Assembly (NCBI RefSeq): GCF_001541315.1
Contig: NZ_LMVK01000001.1
Coordinates: 124,001 to 188,000, forward strand
Direction: 5' to 3'
Source: Agrobacterium tumefaciens str. B6
Lineage (GTDB): Bacteria; Pseudomonadota; Alphaproteobacteria; Rhizobiales; Rhizobiaceae
DNA length: 64,000 nt
A model generated the notes under the pieces. That model saw only the letters and a list, made by a program, of their open reading frames with translations, searched no databases and was not told where the DNA came from. Made by a program: the position numbers and the translations under genes. The number at the start of each line of letters is the position of its first letter. Within the stretch, counting starts at the first letter, position 1. Positions 52,018 through 62,356 of the stretch are shown in pieces.

Positions 52018-53844
52018 TTATTCGTCGTTCATCTTCAGAGCGGCGATGAAGGCTTCCTGCGGAATTTCCACCTTGCCGAACTGGCGCATGCGCTTCTTGC
52101 CTTCCTTCTGCTTGTCCAGAAGCTTGCGTTTGCGCGTTGCGTCGCCGCCGTAGCACTTCGCCGTCACGTCCTTGCGCAGCGCGCGCACGGTTTCGCGGGC
52201 AATGACCTTGCCGCCGATGGCGGCCTGGATCGGAATCTGGAACATGTGCGGCGGAATGAGTTCCTTCAGCTTTTCGCACATGCCGCGTCCGCGCCGGTCG
52301 GCCGCCGAGCGGTGTACCAGCATGGACAGCGCATCCACCGGATCGCCGTTGACGAGGATCGACATCTTCACGAGGTCGCCTTCGCGGTAGTCGATGATGT
52401 TGTAATCGAACGAGGCGTAACCCTTGGAGATGGACTTCAGCCGGTCGTAGAAATCGAACACCACTTCGTTGAGCGGGAGTTCATAGGTGATCATCGCGCG
52501 GTTGCCGACATAGGTCAGCTCCGTCTGCAGGCCGCGCCGGTCCTGACAGAGTTTCAGGATGCCGCCGAGATATTCATCGGGCGTCAGGATCGTCGCCTTG
52601 ATCCAAGGCTCGCGGATTTCCTTGATCTTCACAACGTCGGGCATGTCGGCCGGGTTGTGAAGTTCCTTTTCCGTGCCATCGGTCAGCGTCATTTCATAGA
52701 CGACCGACGGGGCAGTGGCGACGAGATCGAGATTGAACTCGCGCTCGAGGCGTTCCTGAATGATTTCGAGATGCAGCAGGCCGAGGAAGCCGCAGCGGAA
52801 ACCGAAGCCGAGGGCGGCGGACGATTCCATTTCGAAGGAGAAGGAGGCGTCGTTGAGACGAAGTTTGCCGACTGCTGCGCGCAGGTCTTCGAAGTCGGCC
52901 GCATCGACCGGGAAGAGACCGCAGAACACCACGGGCTGTGCTGGCTTGAAGCCGGGCAGGGCCTGCGCCGTCGGGCGCTTGTCGTCGGTGATGGTATCGC
53001 CGACGCGCGTATCGGCGACTTCCTTGATCGAGGCGGTGATGAAGCCGATCTCGCCGGGGCCGAGGCTGTCGACATTGACCATCTTCGGGGTCAGCACACC
53101 GACGCGCTCGATGCCGTATTTCGCGCCCGAACCCATCATGCGGATCTGCTGACCCTTGCTCAGCACGCCGTCGATGACGCGCACGAGAACCATGACGCCG
53201 AGATAGGTGTCGTACCAGCTATCAACCAGCAGCGCCTTCAGCGGCCCGTTTTCACCGACTTCGCTTTTCGGCGGCGGTAGGCGATTGACGATGGCTTCCA
53301 GAACATCGGGAATGCCAAGCCCGGTCTTCGCCGAAATCATCACGGCGTCGGACGCATCGATGCCGATCACCTCCTCGATCTGCTCCTTGATGCGGTCGGG
53401 TTCGGCCGCCGGCAGGTCGATCTTGTTGAGCACGGTGACCAACTCGTGATTATTGTCGATCGCCTGATAGACGTTCGCCAGCGTCTGGGCTTCGACGCCC
53501 TGCGATGCGTCGACCACCAGCAGCGAACCTTCACAGGCCGAAAGCGAGCGGGACACTTCGTAGGCGAAGTCGACGTGGCCGGGCGTGTCAATGAGGTTCA
53601 GCACATAGGTCTCACCGTTATTCGCCTTGTAGTGCAGGCGCACGGTCTGAGCCTTGATGGTGATGCCACGCTCGCGCTCGATATCCATCGAATCGAGAAC
53701 CTGTTCCGACATGTCGCGTTCGGCAAGGCCGCCCGTCGACTGGATCAACCGGTCGGCCAGCGTCGATTTGCCGTGATCGATGTGGGCAACGATCGAGAAG
53801 TTGCGGATATGGTCCAGGGGCGTGCGGGTCGAATTTGTGCTCAT
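52018..53844 (-). CDS. lepA: Translation elongation factor 4 (LepA)
   Basis: 608-residue GTPase acting on stalled ribosomes. G1 [15 protein letters not shown]3 DTPGHVDF, G4 NKIDLP, plus the LepA-specific C-terminal domain ([24 protein letters not shown] split here as two parts). Length and order match the family. The product is highly conserved, which also makes the frame and start (ATG 53842-53844) secure. Confidence 0.98.
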   Translation of the reverse strand: MSTNSTRTPLDHIRNFSIVAHIDHGKSTLADRLIQSTGGLAERDMSEQVLDSMDIERERGITIKAQTVRLHYKANNGETYVLNLIDTPGHVDFAYEVSRSLSACEGSLLVVDASQGVEAQTLANVYQAIDNNHELVTVLNKIDLPAAEPDRIKEQIEEVIGIDASDAVMISAKTGLGIPDVLEAIVNRLPPPKSEVGENGPLKALLVDSWYDTYLGVMVLVRVIDGVLSKGQQIRMMGSGAKYGIERVGVLTPKMVNVDSLGPGEIGFITASIKEVADTRVGDTITDDKRPTAQALPGFKPAQPVVFCGLFPVDAADFEDLRAAVGKLRLNDASFSFEMESSAALGFGFRCGFLGLLHLEIIQERLEREFNLDLVATAPSVVYEMTLTDGTEKELHNPADMPDVVKIKEIREPWIKATILTPDEYLGGILKLCQDRRGLQTELTYVGNRAMITYELPLNEVVFDFYDRLKSISKGYASFDYNIIDYREGDLVKMSILVNGDPVDALSMLVHRSAADRRGRGMCEKLKELIPPHMFQIPIQAAIGGKVIARETVRALRKDVTAKCYGGDATRKRKLLDKQKEGKKRMRQFGKVEIPQEAFIAALKMNDE

Positions 53845-53917
53845 GTCCCGCGCTATAGCAGGGGCTTCTCATGCCGCAAAGCGGGAATTTGGTTAAAAGC
53901 CTTTTAAAATGGGCTTT

Positions 53918-54787
53918 TTAGATCGCAAATTGCTCTGGCCAGTCGCGGCGGGTGGCAACCTGCCCTTCGGTGCGGAGCCTTGCAACGGCGGCAAGATCGA
54001 TATCGGCGATGAGAAGGCTGCTTTGCGTCACCGCATCACTCTCGCTTTCCGCGATGATGCCGGATGCCGGCATGCCGTAATCCGAAGGCACATAAAGTGC
54101 GGCGCGGCCGCGATTTTCATCAACCGCAGGAGACCAAGGGGCCTCGCCCGCGGTGGGAGAGGAGAGGATGGCATATTGGTTTTCCAATGCCCGAGCCTGC
54201 GCACCAATCCGCACTCGATAAGCACCTGCCAGCGTGTCGGTGCAGCTGGGGGCGAGAACGAGTTCGACGCCAAGCTCCGCCAGCCTGCGGCCCAGCATCG
54301 GGAACTCGTTGTCGTAACAGATGAGAATGCCGAGCTTGCCGATCGGCGTCTCGAAGGCTTTCAGTCCCTCGACGCCCGCATGAATGTTCCACTGCTCCCG
54401 CTCGAAGCGGGTCATGATCTGCTTGTCCTGATAACCGATCAGCCCATCCGGGCCGAACAGCCATGCGCGGTTGCGGAACTTGTCGTCCGGGTCCTTCACT
54501 GGCGCGCTGCCCGGCTGGAAGAGGATTTGATGTTGCCGCGCCAGTTCCTCGCAAAGCTCCACCCAGGAAGGGATCAACGGCTGTATCTCTTCGATGGAAC
54601 GATGCAGATCGGAACGCTCGTCGGGTGGCAATTGCCCGGTCAGCGCCATAGCCGAATATTCCGGCAACAGCAGCAGTTCGGCGCCTTTTTCCTTAGCCTC
54701 GCGGACGATGGCGGAAAGATGCGCGGCATAAGCCTCCCATGTCTCGATCAGTTCGATGGCATATTGGCTGGCGGCGAGGCGTGTCAT
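53918..54787 (-). CDS. Carbon-nitrogen hydrolase (nitrilase superfamily)
   Basis: 289 residues. The catalytic triad is visible: Glu in LLLPEYSAM, Lys in YQDKQIMTRFER, Cys in ILICYDNEFPM. Members hydrolyse amides or nitriles. ATG at 54785-54787, overlapping the stop of the GNAT gene upstream (ATGA), so the two are coupled. The exact substrate is not readable. Confidence 0.9.
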   Translation of the reverse strand: MTRLAASQYAIELIETWEAYAAHLSAIVREAKEKGAELLLLPEYSAMALTGQLPPDERSDLHRSIEEIQPLIPSWVELCEELARQHQILFQPGSAPVKDPDDKFRNRAWLFGPDGLIGYQDKQIMTRFEREQWNIHAGVEGLKAFETPIGKLGILICYDNEFPMLGRRLAELGVELVLAPSCTDTLAGAYRVRIGAQARALENQYAILSSPTAGEAPWSPAVDENRGRAALYVPSDYGMPASGIIAESESDAVTQSSLLIADIDLAAVARLRTEGQVATRRDWPEQFAI

Positions 54788-55398
54788 TTGTCTCCATCTC
54801 CTGCACCGATGGTTTTCATCCAGAAGGACAGGGGTTTCGGGCTCTCGGCGCTCTCGTCGAGGTCCTGCCATGTGAAGCTGGTGCGCAGTTCAGGGTGATG
54901 GCGGTAACCGCGCTTTTCCCAGAAGGCATTGAGCGGCACGTAATCCGCCGGCCGGCGGGGATGGTCGGCAGGCCGCTCGACCGCGCAGAAGGTGCATCGG
55001 TTAAAGCCGAGCCTCTTTGCATGCGCCTCCCGCTCCTCGAAGAAGCGCACTCCAATGCCGTGACCGCGATAGCCGGGCAGCAGCACGCTTTCACCGAAAT
55101 AAAATATCCGGTCCGGATCGTAGCCCGCTTCGGCAAACGGTGCTTTCACCTCATCGGTCTCTGCCGCCATCGGCATGCCGGTGGACATGCCGACCACTCT
55201 GGCGTCATCGAGCGCCAGCACGAAGACCGCGCCGTCCGTATCGGCATAGGTCGCGAGATATTTGCGCTCATAATCCAGCGAACCGTCATAGAGATAGGGA
55301 AAAGCGCGAAACACCTCGATCCGCAGGCGCGCGAGATCATCGAAATAGGGTGTGGCGTCAATGCCGGAAAGAGACTTGATTTCGACGGTCATGGGCAT
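54784..55398 (-). CDS. GNAT family N-acetyltransferase
   Basis: About 204 residues with the acetyl-CoA loop GESVLLPGYRGHGIGVRFFEERE (R-G-x-G-x-G/A type) and a preceding beta strand pair. Start taken at ATG 55396-55398, with a second at 55390-55392; the long open frame to 55887 is antisense to the NTF2-like gene and rejected. Coupled to the nitrilase-like gene. Confidence 0.87.
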   Translation of the reverse strand: MPMTVEIKSLSGIDATPYFDDLARLRIEVFRAFPYLYDGSLDYERKYLATYADTDGAVFVLALDDARVVGMSTGMPMAAETDEVKAPFAEAGYDPDRIFYFGESVLLPGYRGHGIGVRFFEEREAHAKRLGFNRCTFCAVERPADHPRRPADYVPLNAFWEKRGYRHHPELRTSFTWQDLDESAESPKPLSFWMKTIGAGDGDK

Positions 55399-55464
55399 TT
55401 CACTTTCGGTTGCACTGGTTATACCGTCATGGAAAACCCGCGCAAGCATTGAACGGAGAAGACG

Positions 55465-55866
55465 ATGACCGCTGCCGAGACCATCCGCGCCTATTACGAA
55501 GCCTTCAACCGTCAGGACATGGATGCCTTTCTGGCGCTTCTGCATGACGAGGTGGTGCACGACATCAATCAGGGCGAGCGCCAGACCGGCAAGGCCGCCT
55601 TCGCCTCCTTTATGGACCATATGAACCGCTGCTATAAGGAAAACCTCACCGATATGGTCATCATGGCGAGCGATGACGGCAAGCGTGTTTCCGCCGAATT
55701 CATCGTCAATGGTGAATATCTCAAGACCGATGAGGGATTGCCCGAGGCGAGTAGCCAGAAATACGTACTGCCGGCCGGCGCCTTCTTCGACCTGAAGGAT
55801 GGAAAAGTTAGCCGAGTAACGAACTACTATAATCTGAACGACTGGATTGCCCAGGTCGGCGCTTAA
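55465..55866 (+). CDS. NTF2-like (SnoaL/ketosteroid-isomerase-related) protein
   Basis: 133-residue alpha+beta barrel protein: IRAYYEAFNRQDMDAFLALLHDEVVHDINQG at the N-terminus (quoted only in its opening: AYYEAFNRQDMDAFLALL) and VTNYYNLNDWI at the end. Similar proteins accompany nitrilase and GNAT genes in several bacteria, and here both lie divergently next to it. Enzymatic role unknown. Confidence 0.82.
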   Translation: MTAAETIRAYYEAFNRQDMDAFLALLHDEVVHDINQGERQTGKAAFASFMDHMNRCYKENLTDMVIMASDDGKRVSAEFIVNGEYLKTDEGLPEASSQKYVLPAGAFFDLKDGKVSRVTNYYNLNDWIAQVGA

Positions 55867-55935
55867 GGCGTGATTTCTCGCCCGCAATCGGCGGGCAAGA
55901 GATAATCCTTGTTTCCATTATCATGGATATTGACT

Positions 55936-55968
55936 CCATCATACGAGAATGCAATTCTCGTATGATGG
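55936..55968. promoter_or_regulatory. Perfect 15-bp-arm palindrome overlapping the XRE gene start (operator)
   Basis: CCATCATACGAGAAT (55936-55950) and ATTCTCGTATGATGG (55954-55968) are exact inverted copies around GCA. The ATG codons at 55962 and 55965 lie in the right arm. An HTH protein encoded immediately downstream makes autoregulation the natural reading. It is too long and symmetric to be chance. Confidence 0.8.
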
Positions 55969-56543
55969 AAAACGAAGATCATATTCTTGAGCGCTCGATC
56001 GGTGAGCGGATCAAAACATTGCGGGCTGAAAACGGCCTAACGCTGGACAGGCTTGCGTCTGAATCCGGCGTCAGCCGCGCCATGATTTCCCGTATCGAGC
56101 GCGGGGAGGCGAGCCCAACCGCGTCGCTGCTTGCCCGCATCTGCGCAGCCCTTGGTCTGTCGCTCTCAGGCTTTTTCGCCGAAAACGAAGAGGCTGTTTC
56201 CCCGCTGGTGAGAAAGCGTGACCAGCAGGTCTGGAAAGATCCCGAGACAGGCTATGTCCGCCGCGCCATTTCCCCGCCGCGTGTGGGTTCCGATGTCGAT
56301 ATCGTCGAGGTGGAATTTCCGGCTGGTGCGCGCGTCGGTTTCCCGCCGCATGCGGCAAGCCGTGGGATGACGCAATATGTCTGGCTTTTCGAAGGTGTGC
56401 TGGAAATGACAAGCGGCGGAGACGTTCACCGGCTGGAGCCCGGCGATTGCCTTTTCATGCCGGTGGGAGAAGGGCACGTCTTCCACAATCCTTCCGAAAA
56501 ACCTGCCCGTTACGCCGTCGTGCTGGATCAAAGACAGCGCTGA
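55962..56543 (+). CDS. XRE-family regulator with C-terminal cupin domain
   Basis: 193 residues. HTH_3 domain at about 15-70 (IGERIKTLRAENGLTLDRLA, GVSRAMISRIERGEASPT) and a cupin domain at about 110-190 (RGMTQYVWLFEGVLEM; LEPGDCLFMPVGEGHVFHNP). Such regulators sense small metabolites by the cupin. Start ATG 55962 or 55965 within the palindrome; an in-frame ATG at 55923 would read through it and lacks a ribosome-binding site. Followed by a GNAT gene after 19 bases. Confidence 0.87.
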   Translation: MMENEDHILERSIGERIKTLRAENGLTLDRLASESGVSRAMISRIERGEASPTASLLARICAALGLSLSGFFAENEEAVSPLVRKRDQQVWKDPETGYVRRAISPPRVGSDVDIVEVEFPAGARVGFPPHAASRGMTQYVWLFEGVLEMTSGGDVHRLEPGDCLFMPVGEGHVFHNPSEKPARYAVVLDQRQR

Positions 56544-56562
56544 TTTCCCCACAGGAGTTTTT

Positions 56563-57081
56563 ATGGCCACTATCCGCGTGTTGAACCGGGAAGAGACGAT
56601 CGATGCCCTGCCTGAACTCTGCGAAGTCCTCGCCGCCTGCGTGAACGGCGGCGCGTCCGTCGGCTTCATGTTGCCCTTTTCCCCACAGGATGCTGAACCC
56701 TTCTGGCGATCCGTGGCGGAAACGACAGGCGAGGGTGCGACCATTCATGTGGCGGCGGAGGTGGATGGCAAGGTGGTGGGCACCGTGCAGGTCGGTCTTG
56801 CCTCGAAGCCCAATCAGCCGCATCGCGGTGATCTGATGAAGCTTCTCGTGCACCCATCCGCACGCGGCCTCGGACTTGCCCGTATGCTCATGCAAAAGGT
56901 GGAGGAGGAGGCGGTAAAACGTGGCCGTACCCTTCTGGTTCTGGATACGGCCACGGGTAGCGATGCCGAGGCGATTTATCCTCGCCTCGGCTGGGAACGG
57001 ATCGGCGTTATTCCCGATTACGCGCTGTTTCCGGATGGTCGCTTTTGCGGCACCACCCTGTTCTACAAGCGGATCGGCTAG
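56563..57081 (+). CDS. GNAT family N-acetyltransferase
   Basis: 172 residues with the acetyl-CoA motif KLLVHPSARGLGLARMLMQKVEEEA and LVLDTATGSDAEAIYPRLGWERIG. It is a likely partner of the XRE-cupin gene, 19 bases upstream, with a good ribosome-binding site (CAGGAG). The acetyl acceptor is unknown. Confidence 0.88.
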   Translation: MATIRVLNREETIDALPELCEVLAACVNGGASVGFMLPFSPQDAEPFWRSVAETTGEGATIHVAAEVDGKVVGTVQVGLASKPNQPHRGDLMKLLVHPSARGLGLARMLMQKVEEEAVKRGRTLLVLDTATGSDAEAIYPRLGWERIGVIPDYALFPDGRFCGTTLFYKRIG

Positions 57082-57100
57082 TTTTTTCAGACTTGCCGTC

Positions 57101-58174
57101 TCACTGGCCCGGCTTCAGCATACGGTTGAAGGCGGTAACAATCATCGCCTCCAATTGTGCGTGAATATCGGCGCGGTCCCGTGGTCCGGCCGGCTCGCAG
57201 ATCGGGTCGCGCTCGCCGATGGATTTGAGGAACGCATCGGCATCCGGCTTGCACAGCGGCAGGAAGCTGAAATGATTGGCGTCATCCACCTGCTGGTAGG
57301 TCGCGCCGGGTACTTCGTCCGCGGGTTTATCCGCAAGCACAGCCGCGGGAATTTTGCCCTTGCTGCCGAGATTGATGAAGGTCAGCGGAATATCGATCTC
57401 TTTCAGGCTGTCCGGTTTGAAGGCCAGCGCCAGGCCCGGATCGATCAGTACGGCGGAACGGATGCGGGGATCACGTTTCTGCTGCTCGAAACGGGCCTTG
57501 TCGAGGGTTCTGAGGTCAAGCTTCGGCACGTTGACCGGCTCATTATCGAGATAACCCCGGCCGCCAGCAAACCATTGGCAATCCATCATCGTGGCATGGT
57601 CTTCGCAATAGCGCGCATAGGCATCGAGATCGGCGCGCGCACCCGCAATCTCCATCGCCGCGCTGCCGCCCAGCGAAAAGCCGAGAACGCCGATCCTCTT
57701 CGTGTCGATCGCATTCGACCATTTGCCCTCTGCCGCCAGGGCCGTAACGATCGTGGAGAGATCGTCCGTTCGCTCCCAGATTTTCGGCGTATCGGCGGGC
57801 GTGGAATCGCCGCTGGTGGTGCCGGGATGGTTGGTTCCGGCGACAATGAAACCTTCGCTCGCAAGCTTTGCGGCGATCCATGCCATACCGGACACTCTTG
57901 AACCCGAGCCGTGGGACAGAAGTACAAGCGGCAGGCGACCCGGTTTCACCGCGCCATCCTTGAACACGGGCGTGCCTTGAAAAATCCGGTCCTCGCCGGA
58001 AAGCGTCTGTGTGCCCTTTCCGTCGGATGGATACCAGACAGTGACGGCAAGGTCCTTGCCGCGTGCCGGCGAATGGATGGTGGTTTCGCTGGCGCCAACC
58101 ACCTCGCCCGCAAAAACAGGCTGGGTGACGAGAGCGGAAAACAGTATGGTCGTGATGGTGCTGATAGGGCGCAT
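57101..58174 (-). CDS. Secreted alpha/beta hydrolase (dienelactone hydrolase/PAF-AH-like)
   Basis: 357 residues with a signal peptide (TTILFSALVTQPVFA) and an alpha/beta hydrolase fold: oxyanion region LPLVLLSHGSGSR, nucleophile elbow GVLGFSLGGSAAM, and a late His in VDDANHFSFLPLC. Two cysteine pairs may be disulfides. ATG 58172-58174, with GAGG upstream. The ester substrate is unknown. Divergent from a membrane-bound AraC regulator. Confidence 0.85.
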   Translation of the reverse strand: MRPISTITTILFSALVTQPVFAGEVVGASETTIHSPARGKDLAVTVWYPSDGKGTQTLSGEDRIFQGTPVFKDGAVKPGRLPLVLLSHGSGSRVSGMAWIAAKLASEGFIVAGTNHPGTTSGDSTPADTPKIWERTDDLSTIVTALAAEGKWSNAIDTKRIGVLGFSLGGSAAMEIAGARADLDAYARYCEDHATMMDCQWFAGGRGYLDNEPVNVPKLDLRTLDKARFEQQKRDPRIRSAVLIDPGLALAFKPDSLKEIDIPLTFINLGSKGKIPAAVLADKPADEVPGATYQQVDDANHFSFLPLCKPDADAFLKSIGERDPICEPAGPRDRADIHAQLEAMIVTAFNRMLKPGQ

Positions 58175-58320
58175 GAAAACCTCGTGCGGTTGGGAAGAAC
58201 GGGGTTCAATCTGCGCCGCCACATATTTTTCGCGTCCTTGATCACGTTAAAGGTCGTCCCGAAACGCGATCTGGTCCATGAACTGGCAATATAAGTCGTT
58301 GTGTTCCGGGGATATCATTC

Positions 58321-59415
58321 GTGCTGTTCATTCCGCTGCCTTTCGTCGTGGCGCTTCTGCTGGTCGTCATGTTCATTGTTTTCCTTCGAGGTGGAGACGA
58401 TGTGCGGACCAACCGGGCCTTTCTGGCGCTGATCGTGCTTTGTGCCGTGCAATCCGTCCTTGTCGGCCTGCGCTGGGGGTATGGCGTCATCGAAACGCGT
58501 TATGTTCTGCCGATCCTCGCAGCCTGCCTGCCGCCGCTCGTCTACATTGCCTTTCGCGGACTGATGGGAGTGGCGGCGGAAAGCAGGAGAGCGATGCTCG
58601 CCAATCTCGTCCTGTCGCCTTTGCTCATTGTCATCATGGAATTCACCTTGCCGATGGCGATCGATCTTGCACTGATCGTCATCTTCGTCGGCCACGCCGT
58701 CGCCCTGCTTCTTCTTGGCAGAAAAGGGCCGGATGGGCTGGATGAGGCGCAATTCGCCAGCGTCGCCTCCGCGCACCGGGCGCTGATTATCGCCGCATTA
58801 GCCCTGTGCGTTTCCGCCCTGTTCGATCTTCTGGTGTTTTTCGATTTCGAATGGGCGCACGGGCAAAATGTTGCAGCGCTCGTCAGCAATGCCAATCTTT
58901 TCGGACTGTTGTTGATTGGCCTCATGGCTGCGTTGGCCGGTGAAAGCAAAGCACCACAAACGGCCATGGATCCGGTCGCGGAATTGCCGCCGCCGCCGGA
59001 GCCATCCGAGCAGGACCGGGACATCATTGCAAGGGTCGATCGGCTGATGGCGGCGCAGGCGCTTTACCGTGATGAGAACCTCAACCTGTCGCGGCTTGCA
59101 AGACGCCTCGGGCTGCCGAGCCGGCAGATATCAGGCGCGATCAATCGCTCGCTCGGCGTCAATGTCTCGCAATATGTCAACCAGTTGCGCATCCGCGAAG
59201 CCTGCCGGCTGCTTGAGGAAACGGAGCAATCGGTAACCGCGATCATGTTGTCCTCGGGCTTTCAGACCAAATCCAACTTCAACCGCGAATTTCGCCGCGT
59301 CACCGGCATGAGCCCTGTCGACTGGCGGGAGCGTGAAGTGTGGAAACTGGTCTCACCAAACAAAACGGCCACCCGGCAGATGCCGGATGACCGTTTGAAG
59401 ATCGTCGGGAAATGA
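58321..59415 (+). CDS. Membrane-anchored AraC-family regulator
   Basis: 364 residues: seven hydrophobic helices over about 1-200 and a C-terminal AraC DNA-binding domain (RLARRLGLPSRQISGAINRSLG; AIMLSSGFQTKSNFNREFRR). Start GTG 58321. It probably senses a signal at the inner membrane and controls the divergent secreted hydrolase. Stop is 4 bases from the convergent TRAP gene stop. Confidence 0.87.
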   Translation: MLFIPLPFVVALLLVVMFIVFLRGGDDVRTNRAFLALIVLCAVQSVLVGLRWGYGVIETRYVLPILAACLPPLVYIAFRGLMGVAAESRRAMLANLVLSPLLIVIMEFTLPMAIDLALIVIFVGHAVALLLLGRKGPDGLDEAQFASVASAHRALIIAALALCVSALFDLLVFFDFEWAHGQNVAALVSNANLFGLLLIGLMAALAGESKAPQTAMDPVAELPPPPEPSEQDRDIIARVDRLMAAQALYRDENLNLSRLARRLGLPSRQISGAINRSLGVNVSQYVNQLRIREACRLLEETEQSVTAIMLSSGFQTKSNFNREFRRVTGMSPVDWREREVWKLVSPNKTATRQMPDDRLKIVGK

Positions 59416-59421
59416 TGGGGA

Positions 59422-60552
<1,131 letters not shown>

Positions 60553-60703
60553 TTACAGGCGAACCGCACGGTACGCCTCCCGTCGGCTACTAAACATTTA
60601 TCCCTGCGGCCATCAAGAGGGAATGTTTGAAACTTGCGTGATCTTACGCACGGCTTGGCAATTGTTGCTTGTACCGGCCTTTCGCTGTTCGGCGCGGCTG
60701 CGG

Positions 60704-61177
60704 CTAAGGCATGCTGCGCTTTAAGGCCGGGTCATCCATTGCGGGATTGTAAAACAGCGAAAGCGTCAGGCTTCTGGCGATGCGTTGCGCCGTTTCCATG
60801 AACCAGTCATGTGCCTCTTTGCTCGGCGCAATATCATCAAGCGTGGCGGAAAACAGCGTGAGCCACTGCGGAAAAAGCTCCGCCGACATGCCTTTTACCC
60901 CGAGATGGGCCTGCACGGGCTTGCCGCCATAACCGCCATTCTTGAAGGCGACGGCCGTCCAGAACTGTTTCATCCTGGCCAAATGCTCCGGCCAGCGCCC
61001 GGCGAGTCGCGCATCAAAAACCGGGCCAAGCGTGGAGTGTTCAAGAACGCGGCCGTAGAATGTTTCCACCAGCAGGTCGATGAAACCGGCATCCACGCCG
61101 ATTTCCGCCATGGCCTTTTCCGCCCTGTCCTGAATTTCCGCGCTGTGGGCGGCTCTCGCCGCAACGTCTTCCTGCAT
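60704..61177 (-). CDS. Group III truncated haemoglobin
   Basis: 157 residues. Globin features: Tyr41 in the B helix (ETFYGRV), KQFWTAVAF in the E helix, and probable proximal His91 (VQAHLGVKG). Group III members bind O2/CO tightly and are linked to respiration or oxidative stress. Start ATG 61175-61177; the gene is divergent from mbfA across two Irr-type boxes. Confidence 0.88.
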   Translation of the reverse strand: MQEDVAARAAHSAEIQDRAEKAMAEIGVDAGFIDLLVETFYGRVLEHSTLGPVFDARLAGRWPEHLARMKQFWTAVAFKNGGYGGKPVQAHLGVKGMSAELFPQWLTLFSATLDDIAPSKEAHDWFMETAQRIARSLTLSLFYNPAMDDPALKRSMP

Positions 61178-61242
61178 GGTGCTTCCTTTTCCGCGAATTT
61201 ACCCCGCTGCGAGGCGGCCTGCAATGCGACCCTTTGCCTTAT

Positions 61243-61257
61243 TAGAATTATTCTAAG
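61243..61257. promoter_or_regulatory. ICE-type Irr box, distal copy
   Basis: TTAGAATTATTCTAA is an exact palindrome about T, matching the iron control element bound by Irr. It lies 66 bases from the globin start and 60 from the mbfA start, so it could act on both. Confidence 0.8.
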
Positions 61258-61287
61258 ATGACTTGATCTCGGCGCAGGGCGGATGTA

Positions 61288-61304
61288 TTTAGAATTATTC
61301 TAAA
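61288..61304. promoter_or_regulatory. ICE-type Irr box, proximal copy
   Basis: TTTAGAATTATTCTAAA, exact 17-base palindrome, 12 bases before the mbfA ATG and overlapping its probable ribosome-binding region; repression of mbfA when iron is low is expected. Its centre is 46 bases from that of the distal copy. Confidence 0.88.
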
Positions 61305-61316
61305 AAGGTTTCAGCC

Positions 61317-62300
61317 ATGTTTCGCAGTCTTTTTTCCCTGTCCAAACGCCCCTTTTCCTCTCTCGGCGAACAGGAAATCCTCGCACTCGCCATTTCGTCC
61401 GAAGAAGACGATTCCCGCATCTATCGTTCCTATGCCGATCACCTGCGCGCGCAATATCCGCAATCGGCCAAAGTCTTCGACGATATGGCGGAGGTCGAGC
61501 AGCAGCATCGAAATGTCCTGATCGACATGCATCGTCGCCGTTTCGGAGAGACGATCCCGCTGATCCGTCGCGAACACGTGCGTGGGTTTTACGAGCGCAC
61601 ACCAGACTGGCTCGGGAAGAACCTGTCGCTCGAGAAAATCCGGGCCCAGGCCGAATTGATGGAAGCACAGGCGATCCGTTTTTACGATGAGGCCGTGAAG
61701 CGCACCAGCGACGCCTCTACGCGCAAGTTGCTCGGCGATCTGGCCGAGGCGGAGCGGGGTCACGAAGAGATCGCGCAAATGCTGGAAGAAAAACATCTCG
61801 ATGAAGATGGCAAGACCGAAGAGGCGGAAACCGCAAAGCGGCAGTTTCTTCTGACCTATGTGCAGCCGGGTCTTGCGGGATTGATGGATGGCTCCGTCTC
61901 GACGCTCGCGCCGATCTTTGCGGCCGCCTTCGCCACGCAGGATACCTGGCAGACTTTCCTGATCGGCCTTTCAGCCTCCGTCGGCGCTGGTATCTCCATG
62001 GGCTTCACCGAGGCGGCCCATGATGACGGCAAGCTTTCGGGTCGCGGTTCTCCGGTAAAGCGGGGTCTGGCCTCGGGCATCATGACGGCCATCGGCGGTC
62101 TCGGCCATGCCTTACCCTATCTCATCCCGCATTTCTGGACAGCAACGGCGATTGCGGCCGTCGTCGTTTTCGTGGAACTCTGGGCCATCGCCTTCATTCA
62201 GAACCGCTTCATGGAAACGCCGTTCCTGCGCGCGGTGTTTCAGGTGGTCCTCGGCGGCTCATTGGTGCTGGCGGCCGGCATTATCATCGGCAACGGATGA
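61317..62300 (+). CDS. mbfA: Membrane-bound ferritin-like iron exporter MbfA
   Basis: 327 residues: N-terminal rubrerythrin/ferritin-like domain (EEDDSRIYRSYADHL; MAEVEQQHRNVL; EAERGHEEIAQML carry the di-iron Glu/His ligands) and a C-terminal VIT1/CCC1-like membrane domain from about 175 (GLAGLMDGSVSTLAPIF). In A. tumefaciens and Bradyrhizobium, MbfA exports iron and protects against peroxide and acid stress, under Irr control, consistent with the two ICE boxes just upstream. Confidence 0.95.
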   Translation: MFRSLFSLSKRPFSSLGEQEILALAISSEEDDSRIYRSYADHLRAQYPQSAKVFDDMAEVEQQHRNVLIDMHRRRFGETIPLIRREHVRGFYERTPDWLGKNLSLEKIRAQAELMEAQAIRFYDEAVKRTSDASTRKLLGDLAEAERGHEEIAQMLEEKHLDEDGKTEEAETAKRQFLLTYVQPGLAGLMDGSVSTLAPIFAAAFATQDTWQTFLIGLSASVGAGISMGFTEAAHDDGKLSGRGSPVKRGLASGIMTAIGGLGHALPYLIPHFWTATAIAAVVVFVELWAIAFIQNRFMETPFLRAVFQVVLGGSLVLAAGIIIGNG

Positions 62301-62330
62301 AAAAAGAAAGAGCCCGCGATGGCGGGCTCT
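62301..62330 (-). terminator. Terminator after the BTLCP gene
   Basis: AGAGCCCGC (62309-62317) pairs with GCGGGCTCT (62322-62330) over a 4-base loop; read on the minus strand it is followed by TTCTTTTTT. It lies between convergent genes and may also serve mbfA. Confidence 0.82.
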
Positions 62331-62356
62331 CAATCTGTCAAACGTGGAGCCAAGCG

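Noticed and set aside
54784..55887. 367-codon GNAT frame with a long N-terminal extension
   Set aside because: The extension is antisense to the NTF2-like gene; ATG at 55398 starts the conserved domain.
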